A stretch of DNA of 47,256 nucleotides from JBBDXA01 sp040902585 (GCA_040902585.1 JBBDXA010000040.1:1-47256), one strand, 5' to 3'. Numbered from the stretch's first letter, positions 24,637-33,428 are shown. Made by a program: numbers and translations. The notes: generated by a model not told the origin, from the letters alone.

Positions 24637-24744
24637 TCGGCCCGCAGGCTGGGTGAAGAGGCTGCATGTCACGGGCGCGCAGTGGAGCGCATCGCCGCGA
24701 TGGCCGACATACAAAGCACGGTACTTTCGCAGGTTCCCTGATTG

Positions 24745-25818
24745 ATGGATTATCGGTCCAACATCACGCTCGCCGACGCCGCCCGCCTTTTGGGCGAGGC
24801 GCGGCACATCATCATCACCACGCATACCAAGCCCGATGGCGATGCCTTCGGCTCCGTCGCGGCCTTGAAGGCGGCCCTCCTGCAATGGCGGCCGCGGACG
24901 AAGGTCGATGCCTGGCTGATGGGGCCGATCCTGCCGGGCTTCAAATGCCTGCGCGGGATGGAAGTGGTCAAGGAGTTCAACGAGAGTGTCGAGGTCGGCG
25001 AGCCGGACCTGATTGTGGTGGTCGATACCGGCGCGTGGGCCCAGGTTTCGCCGATGCGTTCCATTATCGAATCGCGCCTCGATCGCACGCTCATTCTCGA
25101 TCATCACTTAAGCGGCGACCTTCCTGCCAGGCACATGTACATCGACTCCAAGGCCGCAGCCTGTGCGGGCGTCATTGCCGATGTGCTCGATGAAATCGAA
25201 GGCATCGCTACCGGCGGCGCGGTCTGCGCGATTGACGGCGAGCCGAACAGACTTCTGTGTGATCCGACGGTAAGCGAATCACTTTTCGCCGGCATCTCGT
25301 CGGACACAGGCTGGTTCAAATTTTCCAACACCAACGCGGCGACGCACGTCCTCGCGGCCAGGCTGATCCGCGCGGGGATCGATCACGCAAATCTCTACGC
25401 CCGGCTTGAACAGAGCGAGCGGCCGGAGAAGCTCGCCCTTCAAATCCGCGCCCTGCAAAGCCTGAAGCTGCTCGCGAACAACACCGCGGCGATCATGTCG
25501 CTGCGCGCGGAAGACTTCACGCAGACCGGCGCGCTGGCGGAAGAGACGGAGCGATTCGTCGATATGCCGCAGGCGGTTGAGTCGGTGAAAATGGTGGTGA
25601 TGATCTCCCAGCCGCCGTGGCATGAGGGCAAGGAGCCCAGGCCCGCGGTTCGCCTTTCCTTCCGCAGCAAGCCGGGGCCGGATGCGGTAAACGTGGCCGA
25701 CTTCGCGGCTCAGTTCGGCGGCGGCGGTCACGCCCGCGCGGCCGGCGCGAAGATCGATGATGATCTCAATGCGATCGTCAAGCGCGTGGAAGAGGCCGTG
25801 CTCGCGGCGATGATGTAA
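24745..25818 (+). CDS. nrnA: DHH-family oligoribonuclease/pAp phosphatase (NrnA-like)
   Basis: Degrades nanoRNAs and dephosphorylates pAp in the family; cytoplasmic, manganese-dependent. 357 residues. The first motif is THTKPDGDAFGS (26-37), the DHH motif is LILDHHLSGD with D119-H120-H121, VVVDTG at 92-97 supplies another metal ligand, and DHHA1 contributes FGGGGHARAAG near the C-terminus. The start could also be the TTG directly before the ATG. It lies 108 bases after ribF on the same strand; the two often share a neighbourhood with translation genes such as rbfA, none of which is in this window. Confidence 0.92.
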   Translation: MDYRSNITLADAARLLGEARHIIITTHTKPDGDAFGSVAALKAALLQWRPRTKVDAWLMGPILPGFKCLRGMEVVKEFNESVEVGEPDLIVVVDTGAWAQVSPMRSIIESRLDRTLILDHHLSGDLPARHMYIDSKAAACAGVIADVLDEIEGIATGGAVCAIDGEPNRLLCDPTVSESLFAGISSDTGWFKFSNTNAATHVLAARLIRAGIDHANLYARLEQSERPEKLALQIRALQSLKLLANNTAAIMSLRAEDFTQTGALAEETERFVDMPQAVESVKMVVMISQPPWHEGKEPRPAVRLSFRSKPGPDAVNVADFAAQFGGGGHARAAGAKIDDDLNAIVKRVEEAVLAAMM

Positions 25819-25880
25819 GCAAGCAACATCTCACGCAAAGGCGCAGAGGCGCAAAGCGGAAGCGGCGGCGTCGAATGTTC

Positions 25881-25984
25881 TGGGTGCCATGGGTATGCGA
25901 GTCTTCGAGCATACCCGTGCGAAGGGCAGCCTCAGGACAACGCACGGGTAAGCTCCGCGGACTTCGCTTACCCATGGCACCCCA
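25881..25984. repeat. Inverted dimer of intergenic hairpins
   Basis: Outer arms TGGGTGCCATGGGTA (25881-25895) and TACCCATGGCACCC are inverted copies. Each half is itself a hairpin: GGGTATGC/GCATACCC around GAGTCTTCGA, and GGGTAAGC/GCTTACCC around TCCGCGGACTTC. CCCGTGCG/CGCACGGG pairs across the centre. It lies between nrnA and birA, which are convergent, so it may also end both transcripts. Confidence 0.8.
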
Positions 25985-25995
25985 GACGAAATGAT

Positions 25996-26946
25996 TCACT
26001 CAGTAACAACCGACGTACTCGCAGCCGGCAGCTGCGTGATTTGGCCGTCCTGCGTGCGCACGATCAGGCCGCGCGTGGCGTCCAGATCCATCACGCTGCC
26101 GCGGATCGTTTCGCCGTTGTGACGGAACGTGACGATCCGGTCGGGCGAGAACACGTTGAACGCTCGCCACTGTCGGATGAGCCAGTCGGGATCGGTTTCG
26201 CTTCGCAGCGCGCCGTCGAGAGCGGCGACCAGATGGGAGAGGACGAGCAGGCGATCCACCTCGCAGCCGAGCATGGCCAGACTGGTGGCGCGGGGTTTGA
26301 GTTCCTCGGGAAGCTGGTCGCGGGTCAGTGCGACATTCACGCCGATGCCGATGATCGCCGCGCCGCGCGAGGGCAGCGTTTCGATGAGAATGCCTGCGAG
26401 CTTGCGCCCGTCGATGACGATGTCGTTGGGCCACTTGATGCGAATGTTCAGGCGTTTCGGGAGCACTGCCTGCGTCAGGGCCGTCGCCCCCGCCCCGGCA
26501 CCGGCGACCGCCAGATGCTCCGCCTTGATTGCGTCCGCGTTCTCCGAAACGACCGCCCGGCTGACGAGCGCCGCACGCCCCGGCGGCGCCTGCCACGAGC
26601 GCCCCAGCCGGCCCCGGCCGGCGGTCTGTTCATCAGCGATGACCAGCGCGCCGTGTGCGCGGGAGCCTTCGGCTTCGATCAGGCGACGGATGCTGTCCTG
26701 CGTGCTGGTGGTGGCGCGGAAGACTTCGATGATGCGCTCGCGCTGCGGCAGCGGACACTTCCACGCGAGATAGTCGGACCAGACGCTGAGCGCGGTGCGG
26801 CGAAGGGTGAAAAGATCAGGGGAAGGCTCATCGAGTTCGCAGCCGAGGTCGCGCAGTGTAGCGGCGTGCGAAGCCGCGAGCGGCTGGGGCGAAGTCGCGC
26901 GGAGCAGGTCATCGAGTATCGCGGGATCAAAGAGCGGGGCGGTCAT
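25996..26946 (-). CDS. birA: Biotin--[acetyl-CoA-carboxylase] ligase
   Basis: Activates biotin with ATP and attaches it to biotin-dependent carboxylases; cytoplasmic. 316 residues. The biotin/ATP loop GRGRLGRSW is at 110-118, preceded by TTSTQDSIRRL; RIKWPNDIVIDGRKLAGILIE carries the catalytic lysine region; IIGIGVNV follows. A C-terminal SH3-like domain (DRIVTFRHNGETIRGSVMDLD) is present. The first 65 residues are short for a winged helix but could be a degenerate one, so a repressor function is uncertain. Confidence 0.95.
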   Translation of the reverse strand: MTAPLFDPAILDDLLRATSPQPLAASHAATLRDLGCELDEPSPDLFTLRRTALSVWSDYLAWKCPLPQRERIIEVFRATTSTQDSIRRLIEAEGSRAHGALVIADEQTAGRGRLGRSWQAPPGRAALVSRAVVSENADAIKAEHLAVAGAGAGATALTQAVLPKRLNIRIKWPNDIVIDGRKLAGILIETLPSRGAAIIGIGVNVALTRDQLPEELKPRATSLAMLGCEVDRLLVLSHLVAALDGALRSETDPDWLIRQWRAFNVFSPDRIVTFRHNGETIRGSVMDLDATRGLIVRTQDGQITQLPAASTSVVTE

Positions 26947-26966
26947 GTGTTTGAATCAATTCATCC

Positions 26967-27070
26967 AAGCCCGATGGCGAGGGCGGCCGAGCCGTCGGGG
27001 TAACGCAGGGGGGGTGATTCATTCGCGCGAAGAGAATACCCCGACGGCTCGCGGACTCGCCATCGGGCTT
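26967..27070. repeat. Inverted repeat element between nadC and birA
   Basis: Arm 26967-27002 begins AAGCCCGATGGCGAG and ends GCCGTCGGGGTA. Arm 27037-27070 is its near-perfect inverted copy, with the core TCGCGGACTCGCC. The 34-base spacer is G-rich at its left end. The loop sequence is shared with the elements at 23588 and 34838. Confidence 0.75.
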
Positions 27071-27087
27071 GAGGTGTTTGTTCAAAT

Positions 27088-27981
27088 TCACTCGATATCC
27101 AGCCCCAGGTCCAGCGCGGGAGCCGAGTGCGTCAGGGCACCGACGGAGATGCGATCGACGCCTGTTTCCGCGATCGCGCGCACGGTGGAGAGGTTCACGC
27201 CGCCGCTGGCTTCGAGTTCAACCTTCGGCGCGACGCGATCGCGCAGCATCACCGCCTGCTGCAACTGGCTGGGGGTCATGTTGTCCAGCAGGATGATGTC
27301 CACATCGCAGCCGAGCACGACGTTGAGTTGATCGAGCGTATCAACTTCCACTTCGATGAATGTCGGCGGCGGCCGCATCGCGCGGGCCTTGCTGATCGCC
27401 TCGCTCAAAGCGCTCGCAAGTTGTCCAGCCGGCACGTGCGCGATGTGATTGTCCTTCACCAGCACGGCATCAAACAGCCCGATGCGATGGTTGCATCCCC
27501 CGCCGCAGGCGACGGCATATTTCTCCAGCCCGCGCAGGCCGGGGATGGTCTTTCGCGTGTCGCAGATTTTCGCTTTCGTGCCGGCGACGGCTGCGACGAA
27601 GGCGGCAGTGAGCGTGGCGATACCGGACAGGTGCGTGGCGAAGTTCAGCGCGATGCGCTCCATCGCCAGCACACTGCGGAGCGGGCCTTTGAAGGTGGCG
27701 ATCGTGTCTCGCGGATTGAGTGCGTCGCCGTCTTCTTTGCGTGATTCAATTGTGATGGCCGGATCGAAAGCCGGTGCGATGAGCGGAAACAGGCCGGCCC
27801 CGGCAAGCACGCCCGCCCTGCGCGAATGCATCACCGCGACGCAAGGCCGATCTTCAGGAATGAAAACCAGACTGCTGATGTCGCGATCGATCTCGCCCAT
27901 GTCCTCGCGCTTGGCGCGGGCGATCATCGCGATGAGTTCATCGGCGGAAACAAATGTTTGGATGTGCAGCGGTTTCGCCAT
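27088..27981 (-). CDS. nadC: Nicotinate-nucleotide pyrophosphorylase (quinolinate phosphoribosyltransferase)
   Basis: Converts quinolinate and PRPP to nicotinate mononucleotide in de novo NAD synthesis; cytoplasmic. 297 residues. Landmarks are MERIALNFATHLSGIAT, the catalytic KICDTRKTIPGLRGLEKYAV, the HRIGLFDAVLVKDNHI block, and EVEVDTLDQL, followed by LEASGGVNL and ISVGALTHS near the end. The ATG at 27981 gives the family-typical N-terminus; the frame upstream runs into repeat sequence and the assembly gap. No nadA or nadB is in the window. Confidence 0.95.
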   Translation of the reverse strand: MAKPLHIQTFVSADELIAMIARAKREDMGEIDRDISSLVFIPEDRPCVAVMHSRRAGVLAGAGLFPLIAPAFDPAITIESRKEDGDALNPRDTIATFKGPLRSVLAMERIALNFATHLSGIATLTAAFVAAVAGTKAKICDTRKTIPGLRGLEKYAVACGGGCNHRIGLFDAVLVKDNHIAHVPAGQLASALSEAISKARAMRPPPTFIEVEVDTLDQLNVVLGCDVDIILLDNMTPSQLQQAVMLRDRVAPKVELEASGGVNLSTVRAIAETGVDRISVGALTHSAPALDLGLDIE

Positions 27982-28019
27982 GATGTCTCGGCGGCGGCTC
28001 TGAGGAACCGATTGATCGT

Positions 28020-28119
28020 TTAGCGGTGGGGGGGGNNNNNNNNNNGCCGAGTCCGCGAGGCCCACCTGTGCCGCGGGTTCAGGAACGGGTGGGCCTCGAA
28101 GACTCGGCCCGACCGCTAA
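28020..28119. repeat. Inverted hairpin dimer interrupted by the assembly gap
   Basis: Left arm starts TTAGCGG (28020), is broken by Ns, and continues GCCGAGTCCGCGAGGCCCAC to 28065. Right arm 28089-28119 is its inverted copy (GTGGGCCTCGAAGACTCGG, then CCCGACCGCTAA). The spacer is 23 bases. The right arm overlaps the end of the ASCH gene, which lies on the minus strand. Confidence 0.8.
28036..28045. other. Assembly gap of 10 Ns
   Basis: Ten undetermined bases after a run of G within the left arm of a hairpin repeat. By comparison with intact arms only about four to six bases (CGGGC) need be missing, so the gap length is probably arbitrary and a larger missing segment cannot be ruled out. Confidence 0.99.
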
Positions 28120-28822
28120 CCAGGGTCACACGATATCGCCGTTCATCCACCTGAACAAAACGCACGACATCGCCCGCCTTCGCGCTCGCCGCGGCATACA
28201 CATCCTTCCACCCGCGCCAGCGCAGCATGTGATTGCTCACGATGTCCGTCGCGACCGTCCCGCCGTCGGGCAGGATCAGCGTGATCGGCTCGCCCGCCTC
28301 CGCCTGCGTCTTGCCGCCGTAGTGCCGCGCGGCGAACTCATGCGTCTTCTTCGCGATGCGCAGGTAATGATTCTTCAAGGCCCCGGCCGTGAGCATGACT
28401 TCAAACATCACCGGCACCGGCGGGGCGGCCTCATCCGGCAACACGAACCACGCGGGCCCATTCGAAGGCGCCATCCGCGGCCCGACACTGATCGGCTGCA
28501 CCTTTGTCAGGCGCGTGAACGTCGCATACTTGCTGTCCTTCTTCCATTCCCAGAACTGGGCATCACCGCAGACTTCCTTGTTGAACCGCTTGTGAAGGGC
28601 CGCGACCTTCGCCGGTGTCAGCGCATCGAAGAAAAAAATCTCCTCCGCGATCGCCGTCGCCATAAACGGCCCGGACGATGCCTTGAAGAAAATGCGCTCG
28701 CCGGGTTTGATCACGTTGAACGGCACCAGCGGGCGCACGGTCAGCCGACTCTCGATGGCCTTGCGACCGTCGAGAATCATCTGAAGGTAAGGCCGCATCA
28801 TGATGGCGACGTGGATGCTCAC
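28079..28822 (-). CDS. ASCH-domain protein with a second C-terminal domain
   Basis: 247 residues with a GTG start at 28822. Residues 1-110 fit an ASCH/PUA-like fold: MRPYLQMILDGRKAIESRL is the ligand-loop motif, followed by PGERIFFKASSG and ATAIAEEIFFF. ASCH domains bind RNA or modified bases. The second half (VMLTAGALKNHYLRI, then ITLILPDGGTVATDIV, GWKDVYAAASAKAGDVVRFV) resembles a small pseudobarrel of the B3/EcoRII-N kind, though this is only a resemblance. The last 13 or so residues (VSGRAESSRPTRS) are encoded by a hairpin repeat, so the natural C-terminus may have been replaced. Function unknown. Confidence 0.75.
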   Translation of the reverse strand: MSIHVAIMMRPYLQMILDGRKAIESRLTVRPLVPFNVIKPGERIFFKASSGPFMATAIAEEIFFFDALTPAKVAALHKRFNKEVCGDAQFWEWKKDSKYATFTRLTKVQPISVGPRMAPSNGPAWFVLPDEAAPPVPVMFEVMLTAGALKNHYLRIAKKTHEFAARHYGGKTQAEAGEPITLILPDGGTVATDIVSNHMLRWRGWKDVYAAASAKAGDVVRFVQVDERRYRVTLVSGRAESSRPTRS

Positions 28823-28838
28823 GGAGTACGGTTGCTAC

Positions 28839-28874
28839 GCCGCAAGCGGCGGGGAGCGCTAAGCCGCAAGCGGC
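28839..28874. repeat. Two copies of the palindrome GCCGCAAGCGGC
   Basis: At 28839-28850 and 28863-28874, 12 bases apart, between speA and the ASCH gene. Each is a 5-bp perfect hairpin. The same core, as GCCGCTTGCGGC, forms the coding repeats in bcp and the S55 gene. Confidence 0.7.
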
Positions 28875-28878
28875 CGGA

Positions 28879-30888
28879 CTACTCGAGGTACGTGTATCCT
28901 TCCAGCCCGCTTTCATAAAACTTCAAGAACAACCGGCTCTCCTCCAGCGTCAGTTTCTTGTCGCGCAGGGCGTGTTCCACGCGTTTGCGCATGTCGCGCT
29001 TCAGGTCGTCCGCGCTGAACTGCACGTAGTGCAGCACCTCGCGCACCGTGTCGCCTTCCACCACATCATCGATCTCCCAGTCGCCATCTTCCGTCAGGCT
29101 CACGTGGACCGCGTTGGTGTCGCCGAAGAGATTGTGCAGGTCGCCCAGGATTTCCTGGTACGCCCCGACGAGGAACGCGCCGAGGAAATAATCTTCGCCG
29201 GTGTGATGATGAAGATCCAAGAGCGGCTTGGTCTTGCGGTTGTCGATGAAGCTGTCGATCTTGCCATCCGAATCGCAGGAGACGTCGGCCAGGATGCCGC
29301 GATGCACCGGCTTCTCCGCGAGGCGATGGATCGGCATGATCGGGAAGAGCTGATCGATCGCCCAGCAGTCCGGCAGCGACTGGAAGATGGAAAAGTTGCA
29401 GAAGAAGATGCGGGCGAGCATCGTTTCCAGCCCTTCAAATTCGGCGGGCGGCTCCTCCAGCTTGCGGACGATTTCCAATACCTTTGAGCAGGTGGCGAAG
29501 AAGAGCCGTTCCGCCATGCCGCGCTGTTCGAGGTTGCAGTAGCCGAGGTTGAACAGGTTCTGCGTTTCATCGCGCGCGAGCAGGGCGTCGTGATAGCTCT
29601 CTTCAAAGTTGGAGTCGCTCAGGCCGTGATAGGCGTCAAAGAGATTGACGATGGGCTTGGGCGTTTTTTTGCGGGCTTCCTTGGTCATGTGTTCGGGCAC
29701 TTCGAAGCGGTCGAAGCCTGTGGAGCCCATGACGCTGAAAACGAGCACGCTGTGATAGGCAACCAGGGCCCTGCCGGATTCGCTGATGATCGTCGGATGG
29801 GCGATCTCCGCCGAGTCGCACACTTCCTTGACGTGGAACACGACATCGTTGGCGTATTCCTGGAGGGAGTAGTTGATGCTCGCGCTGTTGGAGCTCTTGG
29901 AGCCGTCGTAATCGACGCCCAGCCCGCCGCCGACATCGAGATAGCGCAGCCCGGTCGCGCCGGCCCTTTGCAGCTCCACGTAGACGCGCGCCAGTTCGAT
30001 GATCGCGCTCTTCACATTGCGGATGTTGTTGATCTGGCTGCCCAGGTGAAAGTGCAGGAGCTTGAGGCAGTCGAGCATCTCCGCGTCGCGCAGGAAGCTG
30101 ACAGCATCGATGACTTCGCTGAAAAACAGGCCGAATTTGGAGCGATCACCGCCCGAGCTCTCCCATCGCCCCGCGCCGCGGGCCGCCAGCTTGATGCGCA
30201 GGCCGATCGCCGGGCGCACATTGTGCAGCTTGGCGTACTTGGTGATCAGCTTCAGCTCGTTGAACTTCTCCACGACGGGAATAATGTTCTTGCCGATCTT
30301 CGCCGCGAGGATCACCGCTTCGATGAACTCATCATCCTTGAACCCGTTGCAGATGATCGGCGTCGTGTCATCCTTCACCAGCGCCATCACTGCGAGCAGC
30401 TCGGGCTTACTTCCCGCTTCGAGTCCGAAGTTGAACTGCCGACCCGCTTCGAGCACCTGCTCGACCACGTGCCGCTGCTGGTTCACCTTGATCGGATAGA
30501 CGCAGCAGTACTGGCCTTTGTAATCGCACTCGGTCATTGCCCTGGTGAAGACGCTGTGAATCTCTTTGGCGCGATGCTGGATCAGATCGTTGAAGCGGAT
30601 GAGCAGGGGGGCGGCCAGATCGCGCTGCTGGAGTTCATCGACGAGTTGTTTCAGGTCGATCGATCGAGTGGGATCGCACGTCGGATGGACCAGGACATGT
30701 CCCTCGGCGTTGATGGAAAAATAATCCTGCCCCCAGCGCTCGATGCCGTAAAGATCAGCCGATTCCTTCACGCTCCATGCCGGCGGCTGACTCGCCGCGT
30801 CACCGTTGCCGTTGCCTTTGTTCGGTTCGGATTTCGCAGCGGGCTTCCCTGCATCGGCGGCGGGCTTGTCCTTGACTGTTGTACTCAT
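28879..30888 (-). CDS. speA: Biosynthetic arginine decarboxylase
   Basis: PLP enzyme that converts arginine to agmatine for polyamine synthesis. 669 residues, full length for the SpeA group; the first 35 are a low-complexity Lys/Ala/Gly/Asn extension. The domain begins WSVKESADLYGIERWGQDYF. K134 in CVYPIKVNQQ is the cofactor lysine; HFHLGSQI and LDVGGGLGVDYDG bind the PLP phosphate region, and ISESGRALVAYHS follows. GDDVDD-like C-terminal sequence ends DLKRDMRKRVEHAL. The ATG at 30888 has GGAGG about 7 bases upstream. No agmatinase gene (speB) is in the window. Confidence 0.97.
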   Translation of the reverse strand: MSTTVKDKPAADAGKPAAKSEPNKGNGNGDAASQPPAWSVKESADLYGIERWGQDYFSINAEGHVLVHPTCDPTRSIDLKQLVDELQQRDLAAPLLIRFNDLIQHRAKEIHSVFTRAMTECDYKGQYCCVYPIKVNQQRHVVEQVLEAGRQFNFGLEAGSKPELLAVMALVKDDTTPIICNGFKDDEFIEAVILAAKIGKNIIPVVEKFNELKLITKYAKLHNVRPAIGLRIKLAARGAGRWESSGGDRSKFGLFFSEVIDAVSFLRDAEMLDCLKLLHFHLGSQINNIRNVKSAIIELARVYVELQRAGATGLRYLDVGGGLGVDYDGSKSSNSASINYSLQEYANDVVFHVKEVCDSAEIAHPTIISESGRALVAYHSVLVFSVMGSTGFDRFEVPEHMTKEARKKTPKPIVNLFDAYHGLSDSNFEESYHDALLARDETQNLFNLGYCNLEQRGMAERLFFATCSKVLEIVRKLEEPPAEFEGLETMLARIFFCNFSIFQSLPDCWAIDQLFPIMPIHRLAEKPVHRGILADVSCDSDGKIDSFIDNRKTKPLLDLHHHTGEDYFLGAFLVGAYQEILGDLHNLFGDTNAVHVSLTEDGDWEIDDVVEGDTVREVLHYVQFSADDLKRDMRKRVEHALRDKKLTLEESRLFLKFYESGLEGYTYLE

Positions 30889-30963
30889 CAGGGCACCTCC
30901 ATGCGACTGGCGATTCGATCAACCGGCCGTGGGGCAACGGGAGCGGGACGCGACGCGAGGTCA

Positions 30964-30991
30964 ATGATAGTCACATCGGCACAATCGTGAA
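30964..30991 (-). promoter_or_regulatory. Possible speA promoter
   Basis: On the minus strand TTCACG, 16 bases, TATCAT (5 of 6 to the -10 consensus), about 75 bases before the speA start codon. Weak -35. Predicted by eye. Confidence 0.35.
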
Positions 30992-31027
30992 GTGTGCAGC
31001 CAATGAAAAATTTCCAAAGGGTGATGC

Positions 31028-32233
31028 TCACGCCGTCGCGACGAGCAGGTTCCGTCGCCGCTGCGCGACATCCATCTGATCAGCCGTGGGACTTGCGCCC
31101 GTCGCGATCATCTCCATGAAACAGTCGAAGAGATACCGCGAGTCATGCGGACCGGGTGCTGCTTCCGGGTGATACTGCACCGCGAAGACAGGCTCACTCG
31201 CGTGTCGGAAGCCTTCGAGTGTCTGGTCGTTCAGGTTGATGTGCGTCGCTTCGCCGCCGACCTTTTTCAGCGAGTCCACATCGACCGCGTAGCCGTGATT
31301 CTGGCTGGTGATTTCGACCTTTCTGGTGCCCAGGTTCTGCACAGGCTGGTTGCCGCCGCGGTGGCCGAACTTGAGTTTGTAGGTGGTCGCGCCCATGCCC
31401 AGGGCGAGCATCTGATGGCCGAGGCAGATGCCGAAGATGGGCAGCCTGCCGATCATGGCGCGAGCGGTGGCGATGGTTTCCTTCACCTCGGCCGGATCGC
31501 CCGGGCCGTTGGAAAGAAACAGGCCATCGGGCTTGTGCTCGGCGATCTGCTGCGGCGTCGCGTTGTAAGGCAGGACGGTGACGTTGCAGCCGCTGCTGGT
31601 GAGATTGCGGAGAATGTTGAGCTTCGCGCCGCAGTCGATGGCGACGACGTTGAACTTTTTCTCCGGCGCGGGCACGACGCCCTGGATCGGCGACCACTGG
31701 CCAAGATCCTCATCCCACCGCAAGGCTTCCTTGCGCGCGACCTGGGCGGCGAGATTGATGCCGTTGAGACCTTTGGATGCCTTGGCCTGATCGACGAGTT
31801 CGCTGTCGCCGCGATCTTCATTGGAGAGGACGCCGTTCATCGCGCCGGTGATGCGCAGCTTGCGGGTCAGGGCCCGGGTGTCGATGCCGGTGATGCCCGT
31901 GACGCCGTGCTTGGCGAGCCAGTCTTCGAGGGAATGATCGCTGCGGTAGTTGCTGGCGCGGTGGGCCAGTTCGCGGACGACGAAGCCGCGGGCGAAGATG
32001 CCGCGGGACTCGGGGTCCATATCGTTCACGCCATAGTTCCCGATCAGCGGGTAGGTCATGGTCACGATCTGGCCGGCATAAGAAGGATCGGTGAGGATTT
32101 CCTGATAGCCGGAGAGCGAGGTGTTGAAGCACACCTCGCCATCGATGGACTTGGGGCGGGGATCACCGAAGGCGTGGCCGCGGAAGACGCTGCCGTCGGC
32201 AAGTGCGAGTTTGGCGGGGGGAAGGCTGGGCAT
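31028..32233 (-). CDS. carA: Carbamoyl-phosphate synthase small subunit
   Basis: Glutaminase subunit that supplies ammonia to CarB for carbamoyl phosphate (pyrimidine and arginine synthesis). 401 residues. The N-terminal domain has LADGSVFRGHAFGD, FNTSLSGYQEILTDPSY and ARGFVVRELA. The class I amidotransferase domain has FLSNGPGDP, the nucleophile C270 in FGICLGHQMLALG, and FAVQYHPEAAPGPHD with the catalytic His and Glu. The ATG at 32233 is preferred to an upstream one because the extension would read through a hairpin repeat. carB is not adjacent. It is divergent from the BNR-repeat gene. Confidence 0.97.
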   Translation of the reverse strand: MPSLPPAKLALADGSVFRGHAFGDPRPKSIDGEVCFNTSLSGYQEILTDPSYAGQIVTMTYPLIGNYGVNDMDPESRGIFARGFVVRELAHRASNYRSDHSLEDWLAKHGVTGITGIDTRALTRKLRITGAMNGVLSNEDRGDSELVDQAKASKGLNGINLAAQVARKEALRWDEDLGQWSPIQGVVPAPEKKFNVVAIDCGAKLNILRNLTSSGCNVTVLPYNATPQQIAEHKPDGLFLSNGPGDPAEVKETIATARAMIGRLPIFGICLGHQMLALGMGATTYKLKFGHRGGNQPVQNLGTRKVEITSQNHGYAVDVDSLKKVGGEATHINLNDQTLEGFRHASEPVFAVQYHPEAAPGPHDSRYLFDCFMEMIATGASPTADQMDVAQRRRNLLVATA

Positions 32234-32276
32234 TGGAGCGGCATTATAGAAGAAGTGGGGAGGACTGCTATTCCGT

Positions 32277-32301
32277 TTAGCGGTAGGACCGAAGGTCCAC
32301 C
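32277..32301. repeat. Short intergenic hairpin element
   Basis: TTAGCGGTAGGACC, loop GAA, GGTCCACC. Same ends as the arm at 34838 (TTAGCGGT ... CCACC) but with stem GGACC/GGTCC in place of GGGCC/GGCCC. Lies between carA and the BNR gene, which are divergent. Confidence 0.7.
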
Positions 32302-32389
32302 TTTGCGATTCACCCGTAGGTAACTCACCCTTCATCCGTCATAATGTCCGAGCGTCCGCGCTTTTGGCTCGGGTTCCACGGAGACAACC

Positions 32390-33421
32390 ATGTTCCAATC
32401 TTTTGTTCGCCGCTCGCTGCTCTTGGCAGCCGGCCTCGCGCTGTTCGCCGTGCCCGCCTTCGCCCAGAAGAACACCTGGGTCAACATCTCCGACTCCGTC
32501 ACCGACCAACTCGCCAAAGACGGCAAGAAAATCGGCTACCCCGGCCTGACCGCGGGCGTCACCGTCGATCCAACCACCGGCGAGGTCTACATGGTCGTCT
32601 GCGATCAGGGTCTGTGGAAAAGCAGCGATCACGGCAAGACCTTCGCCCGCGTCGATGGCGGCAAGATCGGCGGGCGCACGGAAACCGGCTACGCCCTCAG
32701 CTTCGACCCGGCAGGCAAGCGACTCGCCTGTTTCATGATCTACGGTGCCTGTACTTCGACCGACGACGCAGGCAAAACGTGGAACGCGTGGAAAACCAAT
32801 CACCTCGACTATGGCATGGTCGACTGGCACGACACCGGCAAGACCATGCTCGCCCTGCGCCACGAAGCGGGCGGCGTCCTCTGCCTCACCACCGATGCCG
32901 GTCAAACCTGGACCAACCTCACCAAACTCGCCCCCACCAAGGGCAACCAGAACAACGTCGCCCTGGGCATGTTCGACGCCAAAGCCCTGCTCGCCTCGCG
33001 CGGCGAAGGCCTGTGGCGCAGCACCGACGCGGGGCAGAACTGGAAGCCGGTCGCGCTGAAAGGAGATCTGGCAAACATCAAGCTCGCCGCCCCGACCATG
33101 ACGCTGCGGAATTCGATTGGCTACTGGTGTACTGATAAGGGCATCATCACCAGCAAGGACAAAGGTGAGACTTGGTCGCTGCTCTCCGACATCAAAGCCG
33201 TCTTCGGCCCACACTTCGGCAAGACCGATTCACACATGGTCGTCGTGACGAAGGACGGTTTTCACGAATCGAAGGACGGCGGCAAGACGTGGACGAAGGC
33301 TGCGCCGCTGCCGGATAAATTCGGCGTCGGCCTCGTCGGCCACAACTACGCGTGGGACCCGGTGAACGATCTTTTCTACGCTTCGACGATGGGTAATCCG
33401 ACGTTTAAGTTTGAACGGTAG
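32390..33421 (+). CDS. Secreted BNR/Asp-box repeat protein
   Basis: 343 residues, signal peptide to about residue 25 (VPAFAQ). At least six Asp-box repeats of the type S-x-D-x-G-x-T-W are visible: SSDHGKTF, STDDAGKTW, TTDAGQTW, STDAGQNW, SKDKGETW and SKDGGKTW. These predict a sialidase-like or YCF48-like propeller. The sialidase arginine triad and the FRIP motif are not seen, so glycosidase activity is not supported. The start has CGGAG 6 bases upstream. A pair of divergent promoters with carA is likely in the 156-base gap. Confidence 0.85.
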   Translation: MFQSFVRRSLLLAAGLALFAVPAFAQKNTWVNISDSVTDQLAKDGKKIGYPGLTAGVTVDPTTGEVYMVVCDQGLWKSSDHGKTFARVDGGKIGGRTETGYALSFDPAGKRLACFMIYGACTSTDDAGKTWNAWKTNHLDYGMVDWHDTGKTMLALRHEAGGVLCLTTDAGQTWTNLTKLAPTKGNQNNVALGMFDAKALLASRGEGLWRSTDAGQNWKPVALKGDLANIKLAAPTMTLRNSIGYWCTDKGIITSKDKGETWSLLSDIKAVFGPHFGKTDSHMVVVTKDGFHESKDGGKTWTKAAPLPDKFGVGLVGHNYAWDPVNDLFYASTMGNPTFKFER

Positions 33422-33428
33422 GAGTTCA

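Noticed and set aside
24637..24744. A small gene between ribF and nrnA.
   Set aside because: The only open frames are Arg-rich shadows without ribosome sites.
32234..32335. Longer start for carA.
   Set aside because: The extension translates the hairpin repeat and is not seen in the family.
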